This document shows positions 1 to 7,457 of a DNA stretch of 64,000 bases, piece by piece (position 1 is the first letter of the stretch; each line of letters opens with the position of its first letter). This DNA comes from Azospirillum sp. TSO35-2 (GTDB taxonomy: Bacteria > Pseudomonadota > Alphaproteobacteria > Azospirillales > Azospirillaceae). The position numbers and the translations under genes were made by a program. The stretch lies in contig NZ_LGRA01000013.1 of assembly GCF_003116095.1 (NCBI RefSeq), positions 292,535 through 356,534 on the forward strand, in the 5' to 3' direction. A model generated the notes under the pieces. That model searched no databases, had not been told where the DNA came from, and saw only the letters and a program-made list of their open reading frames with translations.

Positions 1-1
1 G

Positions 2-109
2 GTGTGGGAAAAGGTTCAGCGTCTTTTCGCTCGCGCGGAATCCGCAAACCTGGACCGCAAGCAGGTGGTCCTGAACGCCCTGGCGGCGCTGGAAACGGCG
101 GCCGCCTGA
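2..109 (+). CDS. holB: DNA polymerase III delta' subunit, C-terminal end (partial)
   Basis: The window opens inside a reading frame that ends with TGA at 107-109. The visible 35 residues contain NLDRKQVVLNALAALE, which resembles the C-terminal helix of alphaproteobacterial HolB, the clamp-loader delta' subunit that helps load the sliding clamp at the replication fork. Its place directly before metG, tatD and an MBL hydrolase matches the usual tmk-holB-metG-tatD order in this group, and that context is the main support. Only the tail is visible, so ATPase motifs cannot be checked. Confidence 0.65.
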   Translation: MWEKVQRLFARAESANLDRKQVVLNALAALETAAA

Positions 110-159
110 CCGGCGTTCGCTTTAGCGCCGACAGACTCAATCCGGAGAAAGTGCCGCCA

Positions 160-1710
160 ATGGCCGGGCCGAAGACCTTCTACCTGACGACGCCGATCTA
201 TTACGTGAACGACGTGCCGCACATCGGCCACGCCTACACGACGCTGGCCTGCGACGTCCTCGCCCGGTTCATGCGCCTCGATGGCTTCGACGTGAAATTC
301 CTGACCGGCACCGACGAGCACGGCCAGAAGGTGGAGAAGTCGGCGGAAAAGGCCGGCATCCCGCCGCAGGAGTTCACCGACCGCGTCTCGCAGAATTTCC
401 GCGACCTCGTGTCGCTGATGAACTACTCGAACGACGATTTCATCCGCACCACCGAACCACGCCACGTCGCCTCGGTGCAGGCGCTGTGGAAGGTGCTGGA
501 AGAGCGCGGCGAGATCTATCTGGGATCCTACGCCGGCTGGTATTCGGTCCGCGACGAAGCCTTCTACGGCGAGGACGAGCTGACCACCAGCCCGGCCGGC
601 AAGAAGATCGCCCCGACCGGCGCCGAGTGCGAGTGGGTGGAGGAGCCGTCCTACTTCTTCAAGCTCTCGGCCTGGCAGGACCGGCTGATCGCCTTCTACG
701 AGGCGAACCCGGACTTCATCGCCCCGGCCGGCAAGCGCAACGAGGTGATGTCCTTCGTCAAGTCGGGCCTGAAGGATCTGTCGGTCAGCCGCACCACCTT
801 CAAGTGGGGCATCCCGGTCCCCGGCAACGACGCCCACATCATGTATGTGTGGCTCGACGCGCTGGCCAACTACATCACCGCCGTCGGCTATCCCGACACG
901 ACGGGCGAGTATGCCAAGTATTGGCCGGCCGACCTGCACATGGTCGGCAAGGACATCCTGCGCTTTCACGCCGTCTATTGGCCGGCCTTCCTGATGGCCG
1001 CCGGCCTGCAGCCGCCCAAGCGCGTGTTCGCCCACGGCTGGTGGACGATCGAAGGCCAGAAGATGTCGAAGTCGCTCGGCAACGTCATCGCGCCGGACGC
1101 GCTGGTCAACACCTACGGCCTGGACCAGACCCGCTATTTCCTGCTGCGCGAGGTGCCGTTCGGCAACGACGGCGACTTCTCGCACAAGCAGATGGTCAAC
1201 CGGATCAACGGCAACCTCGCCAACGACTACGGCAACCTCGTGCAGCGCGTGCTGTCGATGATCGGCAAGAACTGCGGCGCCGCCGTGCCGACGCCGGGTG
1301 ACTTCACCGAGGCCGACAACGCCCTGCTGGGCTCGGCCCATGGGCTGCTCGACGTCGTGCGGGCGGAGATCCGGGTGCAGTCCTTCCACAAGGCGCTGGA
1401 CGCGATCTGGGCGGTGGTCGGCGACGCCAACCGCTACGTCGACGAACAGGCGCCGTGGGCGCTGAAGAAGACCGACCCGGCGCGCATGGCGACCGTGCTG
1501 TATGCGCTGGCGGAGACCATCCGTCACCTCGCCATCCTGACCCAGCCGGTGATGCCGGACTCGTCGGCGAAGATCCTCGACCTGCTGGCGCTGGGGCCGG
1601 ATGCCCGCGGTTTCGGCACGCTGGGGCCGGCGGGTGCGCTGGTCGCCGGCACGCCGCTGCCGACGCCGCAGGGCGTCTTCCCGCGCTACGTCGAAGAACC
1701 GAAGGCCTGA
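160..1710 (+). CDS. metG: Methionyl-tRNA synthetase
   Basis: Class I aminoacyl-tRNA synthetase that charges tRNA(Met) with methionine in the cytoplasm. The 516-residue product has the HIGH signature at residues 21-24 (PHIGHAYT) and KMSKS at 301-305. It ends soon after the anticodon-binding helical domain and lacks the C-terminal EMAP-like dimerisation domain of longer homologues, as is common in alphaproteobacteria. The frame is open further upstream, but ATG 160 follows a purine-rich GGAGAAAG and gives the normal MAGPKTFYLTTPIYYVN start, while an earlier start would run into holB. It lies 50 bp after holB and 8 bp before tatD, so it is probably one operon. Confidence 0.96.
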   Translation: MAGPKTFYLTTPIYYVNDVPHIGHAYTTLACDVLARFMRLDGFDVKFLTGTDEHGQKVEKSAEKAGIPPQEFTDRVSQNFRDLVSLMNYSNDDFIRTTEPRHVASVQALWKVLEERGEIYLGSYAGWYSVRDEAFYGEDELTTSPAGKKIAPTGAECEWVEEPSYFFKLSAWQDRLIAFYEANPDFIAPAGKRNEVMSFVKSGLKDLSVSRTTFKWGIPVPGNDAHIMYVWLDALANYITAVGYPDTTGEYAKYWPADLHMVGKDILRFHAVYWPAFLMAAGLQPPKRVFAHGWWTIEGQKMSKSLGNVIAPDALVNTYGLDQTRYFLLREVPFGNDGDFSHKQMVNRINGNLANDYGNLVQRVLSMIGKNCGAAVPTPGDFTEADNALLGSAHGLLDVVRAEIRVQSFHKALDAIWAVVGDANRYVDEQAPWALKKTDPARMATVLYALAETIRHLAILTQPVMPDSSAKILDLLALGPDARGFGTLGPAGALVAGTPLPTPQGVFPRYVEEPKA

Positions 1711-1718
1711 GTTCCCGC

Positions 1719-2513
1719 ATGCTCGTCGACAGCCATTGCCATCTCGATTTCCCCGACTTCGCCGAGGAGCTGGACGCGGTCGTCGACCGCGCCCGGCAGG
1801 CGGGGGTCGGGCGGATGGTCACGATCTGCACCTACATCAGCCGGTTCGACCGCATCCTGGCGGTGGCGGAGCGCTATGACGACATCTTCTGCTCGGTCGG
1901 GGTCCATCCCCACCAGGCGGCGGAGGAGTTCGACGTCACCACGGTCGAAACGCTGGTGGACCTGTCGCGCCACCCCAAGGTGATCGGGCTGGGCGAAACC
2001 GGGCTCGACTACTTCTATGACAAGAGCCCGCGCGACCAGCAGCAGGAATGTTTCCGCCGACACATCCGCGCCAGCCTGGACACCGGCCTGCCGCTGATCA
2101 TCCACACCCGCGACGCCGACGACGACACCATGCGCATCGTCAAGGAGGAGGCGGCCGGCCAGCCGGTGAAGGGGCTGCTGCACTGCTTCAGCTCCGGCCG
2201 GGCGCTGGCGGAGGAGGCGGTGGACTACGGCTTCACCCTGTCGCTGTCCGGCATCGTCACCTTCAAGAAGTCGGAGGATCTCCGCGCCATCGTCAGGGAC
2301 ATGCCGCTCGACCGCATCCTGGTGGAGACCGACGCGCCCTACCTCGCGCCGATCCCCTTCCGCGGCAAGCGCAACGAGCCGGCCTACGTCGCCCACACCG
2401 CCGCCTGCGTGGCGGAGGTCAAGGGGATCGCGCCGGAGGAACTGGCGCGCATCACCACCGACAACTTCTTCCGCCTGTTCGACAAGGCCGTCGCGGACAA
2501 GGCGGCCGCATGA
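1719..2513 (+). CDS. tatD: TatD family metal-dependent hydrolase
   Basis: A 264-residue TIM-barrel amidohydrolase of the TatD family, whose characterised members are divalent-metal 3'-5' DNases and quality-control enzymes. The metal-binding pattern is clear: DSHCHLD at the N-terminus (His6, His8), GETGLD in the middle and ETDAPYLAP near the end. Length matches the family. It starts 8 bp after metG and its TGA overlaps the ATG of the next gene, so it is translated in one operon with metG and the MBL hydrolase. The cellular substrate is not known from sequence. Confidence 0.93.
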   Translation: MLVDSHCHLDFPDFAEELDAVVDRARQAGVGRMVTICTYISRFDRILAVAERYDDIFCSVGVHPHQAAEEFDVTTVETLVDLSRHPKVIGLGETGLDYFYDKSPRDQQQECFRRHIRASLDTGLPLIIHTRDADDDTMRIVKEEAAGQPVKGLLHCFSSGRALAEEAVDYGFTLSLSGIVTFKKSEDLRAIVRDMPLDRILVETDAPYLAPIPFRGKRNEPAYVAHTAACVAEVKGIAPEELARITTDNFFRLFDKAVADKAAA

Positions 2514-3331
2514 GCGTGGCCGGCGCGTCACCCGATCCGACAGGTGGGCCGGTGCGCGTGCGGATTCTCGGCTGCGGCGGGTCGCGCGGCGTGCCGGTGG
2601 TCGCCGGGGTGCCCGGCGGCAACTGGGGGCGCTGCGACCCGGCCAATCCGAAGAACCGGCGGATGCGTCCGTCGGTGCTGGTCGAACGCGACGGCGTGTC
2701 CGTGCTGGTCGACACCTCGCCCGACCTGCGCCAGCAGTTCCTCGACAGCGGCTGTTCGCGGCTCGACGCCGTGCTGTGGACCCACCAGCACGCCGACCAC
2801 GCCCACGGCATCGACGAGCTGCGCGAGATCTGCCGCCAGATGCACGCCCCGATCGACGCCTATGGCTGGGACGAGCATCTGCGCGACATCGAGATGCGCT
2901 TCCCCTATTGCTTCGAGCCGCTGCCGGCCGGCTACCCCTTCTACCGCCCGGTGCTCAAGTCGCATCGGGTGGATGGTCCCTTCGCGGTGAAGGGTCTGGC
3001 GGTGACGCCGTTCGAGCAGGACCACGGCTATATGCGGACGGTCGGCTACCGCTTCGGCGGCTTCGCCTACTCGACCGACGTGGTGCGGCTGAACGACGCC
3101 GCCTTCGCCGCGCTGGCCGGGATCGACACCTGGGTCGTCGATTGCGGCCGGATCGAGCCGCCCCACCCGGTCCACGCCCATCTGGCGCTGACCCTGGAGT
3201 GGATCGAACGGGTGCAGCCGCGCCGGGCCTACCTGACCCACATGGACAACAGCATGGACTACGACAGCCTGCGCCGGATGCTGCCGGCCGGCGTCGAGCC
3301 GGCCTATGACGGGCTGGTGATCGAGGTCTAG
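2510..3331 (+). CDS. MBL-fold metallo-hydrolase (PhnP-like)
   Basis: A 273-residue metallo-beta-lactamase-fold protein. The binuclear metal site motif THQHADHAHG gives His92, His94, Asp96 and His97, and a later LTHMDNSMDY supplies another metal-ligand histidine. The N-terminal GCGGSRGVPV turn is typical of the PhnP/RNase Z-like branch, which cleaves phosphodiesters. The ATG overlaps the tatD stop (ATGA). In alphaproteobacteria this gene follows tatD without phn genes, so a phosphonate role should not be assumed; the substrate is unknown. Confidence 0.88.
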   Translation: MSVAGASPDPTGGPVRVRILGCGGSRGVPVVAGVPGGNWGRCDPANPKNRRMRPSVLVERDGVSVLVDTSPDLRQQFLDSGCSRLDAVLWTHQHADHAHGIDELREICRQMHAPIDAYGWDEHLRDIEMRFPYCFEPLPAGYPFYRPVLKSHRVDGPFAVKGLAVTPFEQDHGYMRTVGYRFGGFAYSTDVVRLNDAAFAALAGIDTWVVDCGRIEPPHPVHAHLALTLEWIERVQPRRAYLTHMDNSMDYDSLRRMLPAGVEPAYDGLVIEV

Positions 3332-3362
3332 GTCCGACCGACCGACCGGGGGGACGGGGCGC

Positions 3363-5174
3363 TCAGGCCCCCGCCCGCACCTCGTCCTCGCCGAACTGCA
3401 GCCGGCACAGCCGGGCGTAGGTGCCGTCGGCGGCCAGCAGCGCCTCGTGGGTGCCCTGCTCGACGATGCGGCCGGCCTCCATCACCACGATGCGGTCGGC
3501 GTTGCGCACAGTCGCCAACCGGTGGGCGATGACCAGCGTGGTCCGCCCCTCGGTCAGCCGCTCCAGCGCCGCCTGGACCAGCCGCTCCGACTCGCTGTCG
3601 AGCGCGCTGGTCGCCTCGTCAAGCAGCAGGATCGGCGCGTCCTTCAGGAAGGCGCGGGCCAGCGCCAGACGCTGGCGCTCGCCGCCCGACAGCTTGACGC
3701 CGCGGTCGCCGATCACCGTGTCATAGCCCTCCGGCAGCTTCATGACGAAGTCGTGGGCGGCGGCGGCCTGGGCGGCGGCCATCACATCGTCCATCCCGGC
3801 GTCGAGCCGGCCGAAACAGATGTTCGCCCGCACGGTGTCGTTGAACAGCACGGTGTCCTGGCTGACGATCGACACGGCGCCGCGCAGGCTGCGCAGGGTG
3901 GCGCCGCGGACGTCCTGGCCGTCGATCAGCACGGCGCCGCCGCTGACGTCGTACAGGCGCGGGATCAGGTTGAAGACGGTCGACTTGCCGGCGCCGCTGC
4001 GCCCGACCAGCGCCACCGTGCTGCCGGCGGGAATGTCGAGGTCGATGCCCTTCAGCGTCTCCGCCCCGGCTTCGTAGGCGAAGCGGACGTCGCGCAGGGC
4101 GACGGCGCCCGTGCTGACGGTGAGGGCGGCGGCGTCCGGCTGCTCCAGGATCGTCGGCTTCTGGTCGACCAGTTCGAAGATGCGCTGGGCGGCGGCCAGC
4201 CCCTCCTGCAGGGCGGCGTTCAGCGTGCCGATGGCGCGCACCGGCTGCGCCGCCATCAGCAGCGCGCCGACGAAGCCGGAAAAGGCACCGACCGACCCCT
4301 CGCCCATCGTCATGCGGTAGCCGGCGAAGGCGATCACCCCCGCCACCGCGACGCCGCCCAGCACCTCCATCATCGGGTCGATGCGCGAGCGGGCGCGCAC
4401 CGCCTTCATGGTCAGGACGTAGTTGTCGTGGAAGGCGCGGTCGGCGCGGTTGCGCTCGTAATCCTCCAGGCAATAGGTCTTGACCATGCGGGCGCCCGAC
4501 AGGCTCTCGGTCAGCAGCGAGGTCATGTCGCCCATCTGCGCCTGGGTGTCGCGCGACACCCGGCGCAGCCGCTTGCCGATGCGGACGATCGGCACCGCGG
4601 CTACGGGATAGATGATGAAGACGATCAGCGACAGGAACCAGTCGAGGTAGAACATCGACCCGACCAGCGCCACCACCGTCAGGATGTCGCGCACCAGCCC
4701 GGTCAGCGTCCGGCTCAGCGCGTTGCGGATCAGGTCGACGTCGTTGATGAAGCGCGAGGTCAGCGACCCGGTCGGCGTGGCGTGCAACTGCGCCATGTCC
4801 GAGGTCAGCAGATGGGCGAACATCGACAGCCGGATGTCGGCGATGATGCGCTGGACGATGTCGCTGGTCACCACCGTCTGCGCGTAGAGCGACAACCCCT
4901 TGACGATCGTCACCGCGACGATGGCCAGCGGGATCACCAGCAGCATGCCGCGGTCCTGCGCCGCGAACATGGCGTAGGAGCGGTCGATCAGCAGCGGGTA
5001 GGCGCCGGTCGCCGCGGCGACCACGGCCATCAGCAGGAAGGACAGCAGCAGCTTGGCCCGGTAGGGCCGCACCCACTCGCGCCACATCCGGCCGGCCAGC
5101 CGTTCGGTCGCCGCATCCAGCCGCAGGGCCCCGCCGCTCTTGTTCGTCACGGTCGCACTCGGTTTCTTGTCCAT
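3363..5174 (-). CDS. msbA: ABC exporter, MsbA/lipid A type (fused membrane and ATPase domains)
   Basis: A 603-residue half-transporter: six hydrophobic segments across about residues 40-320, then an ATPase domain with Walker A GRSGAGKS (391-398), Q-loop at Gln439, signature LSGGER (495-500) and Walker B LLLDE (516-520). This is the MsbA architecture, a homodimer that flips lipid A-core from the inner to the outer leaflet of the inner membrane. It is convergent with the MBL gene, with 31 bp between the stops. Family members also export other lipids or peptides, so the exact substrate is an inference. The ATG at 5174 is the first in frame. Confidence 0.85.
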   Translation of the reverse strand: MDKKPSATVTNKSGGALRLDAATERLAGRMWREWVRPYRAKLLLSFLLMAVVAAATGAYPLLIDRSYAMFAAQDRGMLLVIPLAIVAVTIVKGLSLYAQTVVTSDIVQRIIADIRLSMFAHLLTSDMAQLHATPTGSLTSRFINDVDLIRNALSRTLTGLVRDILTVVALVGSMFYLDWFLSLIVFIIYPVAAVPIVRIGKRLRRVSRDTQAQMGDMTSLLTESLSGARMVKTYCLEDYERNRADRAFHDNYVLTMKAVRARSRIDPMMEVLGGVAVAGVIAFAGYRMTMGEGSVGAFSGFVGALLMAAQPVRAIGTLNAALQEGLAAAQRIFELVDQKPTILEQPDAAALTVSTGAVALRDVRFAYEAGAETLKGIDLDIPAGSTVALVGRSGAGKSTVFNLIPRLYDVSGGAVLIDGQDVRGATLRSLRGAVSIVSQDTVLFNDTVRANICFGRLDAGMDDVMAAAQAAAAHDFVMKLPEGYDTVIGDRGVKLSGGERQRLALARAFLKDAPILLLDEATSALDSESERLVQAALERLTEGRTTLVIAHRLATVRNADRIVVMEAGRIVEQGTHEALLAADGTYARLCRLQFGEDEVRAGA

Positions 5175-5338
5175 GGGGAATGGCTTAGCCCATGGGGTTC
5201 CGCTTTGTCCACAGGCGGGCTTCCGTCGCCGGTCGCGGTGGTTGCATCCTTCCTTTACCCATTCGTGCGATGATGCCGACGATTGGAAAGACCAACGGCC
5301 GGGACCGGACCCGGACTGCGGCGGAAGGGGAACGCGCC

Positions 5339-6349
5339 ATGGCGATTGGAAACGGCGGTGGAGCGGGAGGCCGGCGCCCGCGGATCGGCATCGCGCTCGG
5401 CGGCGGCGTGGCGCGCGGCTGGGCGCACATCGGCGCGCTGCGCGCGCTGAAACGCTATGGGATCGAGGCCGACATCGTCTGCGGCGCCTCGGTCGGTGCG
5501 CTGGTCGGCGGGCTGCATCTGGCGGGAAAGCTCGACGAGCTGGAATCCTGGGTGCGCGGCCTGACCCGGCTGAAGATCGTCGGCTACCTCGACCTGCGGC
5601 TGCGCCGGGGGGGCGGGCTGATCGGCGGCGACCGGCTGATGGCGGAGCTGCGCCAGCATCTGGGCGACCTCCGCATCGAGGAACTGCCCTGCCCCTACGC
5701 CGCCATCACCACCGACCTCGTCACCGGGCACGAGGTGTGGCTGCAGCAGGGCGAGCTGGTCGACGCCATGCGGGCGTCCTTCTCGCTGCCCGGCGTCTTC
5801 CCGCCGGTGTCGATCGACGGGCGCTGGATGATCGATGGCGCGCTGGTCAACCCGGTGCCGGTGTCGGCCTGCCGGGCGCTGGGGGCGCAGATGGTGATCG
5901 CGATCAACTTGTCCGGCGACATCCTGGGCAAGGCGCGCAAGCCCGGCGCCAGCGTGCCGACCGCCGCCGGCTTCGACCTGCTGCGGCTGGTGGAGGAGGA
6001 GATGCCGGAAAGCCGCTCGCCGTCCGCCATCGGGGCGCTGACCCGGCGGATCTTCCGCCGCGACTATGAGGGGCCCAGCCTGTTCGGGGTGATGGTGTCG
6101 TCGCTGGGCATCGTCACCGACCGGATCACCCGGTCGCGGCTGGCCGGCGAGCCGCCGGACGTCCACATCGTGCCGCGGCTGGGCCACATCGGCCTGACCG
6201 AGTTCGACCGCGCCGACGACTGCATCCGCGAGGGCGAGGCGGCGGTGGAACGGGCGCTGCCCGACCTGCACGACGCGCTGGCGGTGTTCGCGACCGGCCC
6301 GCGCGAATCGGCGCGCGATCCGGTGCGAGAGGGGCGACCGGCCGACTGA
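5339..6349 (+). CDS. Patatin-like phospholipase (RssA-type)
   Basis: A 336-residue patatin-domain protein. It has the glycine-rich oxyanion turn GGGVARG (about 21-27), the nucleophile elbow GASVG with Ser51, and the catalytic Asp166 in DGALVNP, so the Ser-Asp dyad is complete. Such enzymes hydrolyse acyl chains from phospholipids; RssA is the closest described relative by motif. ATG 5339 was chosen because GGAAGGGG lies 8 bases upstream and the product then starts just before the fold; starts at 5192 or 5270 would add a basic tail of no clear homology. No signal peptide is evident, which suggests a cytoplasmic or inner-face enzyme. Confidence 0.85.
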   Translation: MAIGNGGGAGGRRPRIGIALGGGVARGWAHIGALRALKRYGIEADIVCGASVGALVGGLHLAGKLDELESWVRGLTRLKIVGYLDLRLRRGGGLIGGDRLMAELRQHLGDLRIEELPCPYAAITTDLVTGHEVWLQQGELVDAMRASFSLPGVFPPVSIDGRWMIDGALVNPVPVSACRALGAQMVIAINLSGDILGKARKPGASVPTAAGFDLLRLVEEEMPESRSPSAIGALTRRIFRRDYEGPSLFGVMVSSLGIVTDRITRSRLAGEPPDVHIVPRLGHIGLTEFDRADDCIREGEAAVERALPDLHDALAVFATGPRESARDPVREGRPAD

Positions 6350-6360
6350 CGGCCGGTCGC
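6334..6360 (+). terminator. Hairpin spanning the stop codon of the patatin gene
   Basis: A perfect 11-bp inverted repeat (GCGACCGGCCG, 6334-6344, with 6350-6360) whose 5-base loop contains the TGA stop. No T-run follows, so it is a terminator-like or 3'-end stabilising hairpin, not a proven intrinsic terminator. Confidence 0.45.
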
Positions 6361-6373
6361 GTGGGTGGCCCTG

Positions 6374-6426
6374 TGGTCGATCAGTGCCCGATCAATGGTC
6401 GATCAGTGCCCGATCAATGGTCGATC
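6374..6426. repeat. 22-bp tandem repeat, two copies plus a partial third
   Basis: The unit beginning TGGTCGATCAGTGCCC occurs at 6374-6395 and identically at 6396-6417, followed by TGGTCGATC of a third unit. The second copy contains the stop codon (TGA on the minus strand, 6414-6416) of the small lipoprotein gene. It looks like a recent slippage duplication at that gene's 3' end. Confidence 0.9.
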
Positions 6427-6593
6427 GCGGTGCCGAGCGCCGCGCCGCCCAGGCCGCCGATCACCGCGCCACGGGTGCCGCCGACCGCGTAACCGCCGGC
6501 CGCACCGGCCGTGCCGCCGACCACGCCGCCAGTCGAGCAGGCGGCGACCGAAAGAAGCGCGAACACCGCGCCGATCAGACGCAAACGGGACAT
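6414..6593 (-). CDS. Small glycine-zipper lipoprotein, 59 aa
   Basis: A short gene with a strong ribosome binding site (AAGGAGGG, 8 bases before ATG 6593). The product starts MSRLRLIGAVFALLSVAACS, an N-terminal signal with a lipobox (VAAC, Cys19), so the mature form should be a lipid-anchored peptide of about 40 residues. The rest is almost only Gly, Ala and Val in a glycine-zipper pattern (GGVVGGTAGAAGG ... GAVIGGLGGAALG), which packs or inserts into membranes. It is divergent from another glycine-zipper lipoprotein at 6782, so the two may share a control region. Function is unknown. The stop lies within a 22-bp tandem repeat. Confidence 0.8.
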   Translation of the reverse strand: MSRLRLIGAVFALLSVAACSTGGVVGGTAGAAGGYAVGGTRGAVIGGLGGAALGTAIDH

Positions 6594-6781
6594 CGTGCAA
6601 CCCTCCTTGTGTTGACTGTTCGATGACTAAACACCCGAGATCGCGTTTTGCTTCCCTGCCGACCGCGCTTTTGCCCCATTGTGTTGTCTGGGCGCTTTTG
6701 GGGACTTCCGGCTGGGAACCTCCTCATCCCCCGGACGTTGACCCGGCTTTACCCGTGCAACGTTGAAAAGGGGGAACCGCC

Positions 6782-7318
6782 ATGTCGCGCGCGACCGAAA
6801 CGAACACCGCCAGCAACACCCCCACCCGGCCGGTCCGCCGTGCCGGGCTGCGGGCCACGGCGTTCGCCGCCGTCGCGGCGCTGTCGCTGGGCGCCTGCCA
6901 GACCGGCCCGATGAGCAACATGAACACGACGGAGACGGTCGGCACCCTGGGCGGTGCCGTGGCCGGCGGCCTGCTCGGCTCGCGCTTCGGCGGCGGCAGC
7001 GGCAAGCTGGCGACCACCGCCATCGGCACGCTGCTGGGCGCCTACGCCGGCCAGCAGTTGACCCGCCACTTCACCGCCGCCGACCAGAACCGCGCCTCGG
7101 ACGCGGAGGAGCGCGCGGTCACCAACAACCAGACCATCACCTGGAACAACCCGGAGAGCGGCAACCGCGGCACCATCCAGCCGACCCGGACCTACCAGAG
7201 CGACAACGGCCAGACCTGCCGCGACTACCAGCATTCGGTGGTGATCGACGGCCGGACCGAGGTCGCGCGCGGCACCGCCTGCCGCCAGCCTGACGGAACC
7301 TGGAAGCTGGTGTCGTAA
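6782..7318 (+). CDS. Glycine-zipper outer-membrane lipoprotein (17 kDa surface antigen-like)
   Basis: A 178-residue lipoprotein. The signal is preceded by an unusually long basic N-region, and the lipobox LGAC places the modified Cys at residue 39. After it come a glycine-zipper segment (GTLGGAVAGGLLGSRFGGG, then IGTLLGAYAG) and a C-terminal soluble part with two cysteines (TCRDY, TACRQPDGTW) typical of the Rickettsia 17 kDa surface antigen group. These are envelope lipoproteins of unknown biochemical role. ATG 6782 follows AAAGGGGG. The spacing of about 190 bp to the divergent small lipoprotein leaves room for two promoters. Confidence 0.82.
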   Translation: MSRATETNTASNTPTRPVRRAGLRATAFAAVAALSLGACQTGPMSNMNTTETVGTLGGAVAGGLLGSRFGGGSGKLATTAIGTLLGAYAGQQLTRHFTAADQNRASDAEERAVTNNQTITWNNPESGNRGTIQPTRTYQSDNGQTCRDYQHSVVIDGRTEVARGTACRQPDGTWKLVS

Positions 7319-7392
7319 GCGTACAGCCTATCCGAATGGCCCTCGCCGGGTCCTACTCCTTGCGGATGTGCCGGACAGCCGTCAAAATCAAC

Positions 7393-7432
7393 GGGTTCCG
7401 CCTTATGGCGGTGGGTTCCGCCCGATGGCGGT
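7393..7432. repeat. Two 20-bp tandem imperfect repeats, each a small hairpin
   Basis: GGGTTCCGCCTTATGGCGGT (7393-7412) is followed directly by a copy differing at three bases (7413-7432). Each unit can fold through CCGCC/GGCGG. They end 25 bp before the antiporter start, so they would lie in its 5' leader or just upstream. Purpose unknown. Confidence 0.7.
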
Positions 7433-7457
7433 CTGACGGACGTGGCGCGCGGGGCTT

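Noticed and set aside
6374..6426. CRISPR-like repeats
   Set aside because: The copies are in direct contact with no spacers and number only two and a half.
6384..6626. 80-codon plus-strand frame opposite the small lipoprotein
   Set aside because: The minus-strand frame has a strong ribosome binding site, lipobox and glycine zipper, while this one is an Arg/Ala-rich mirror.
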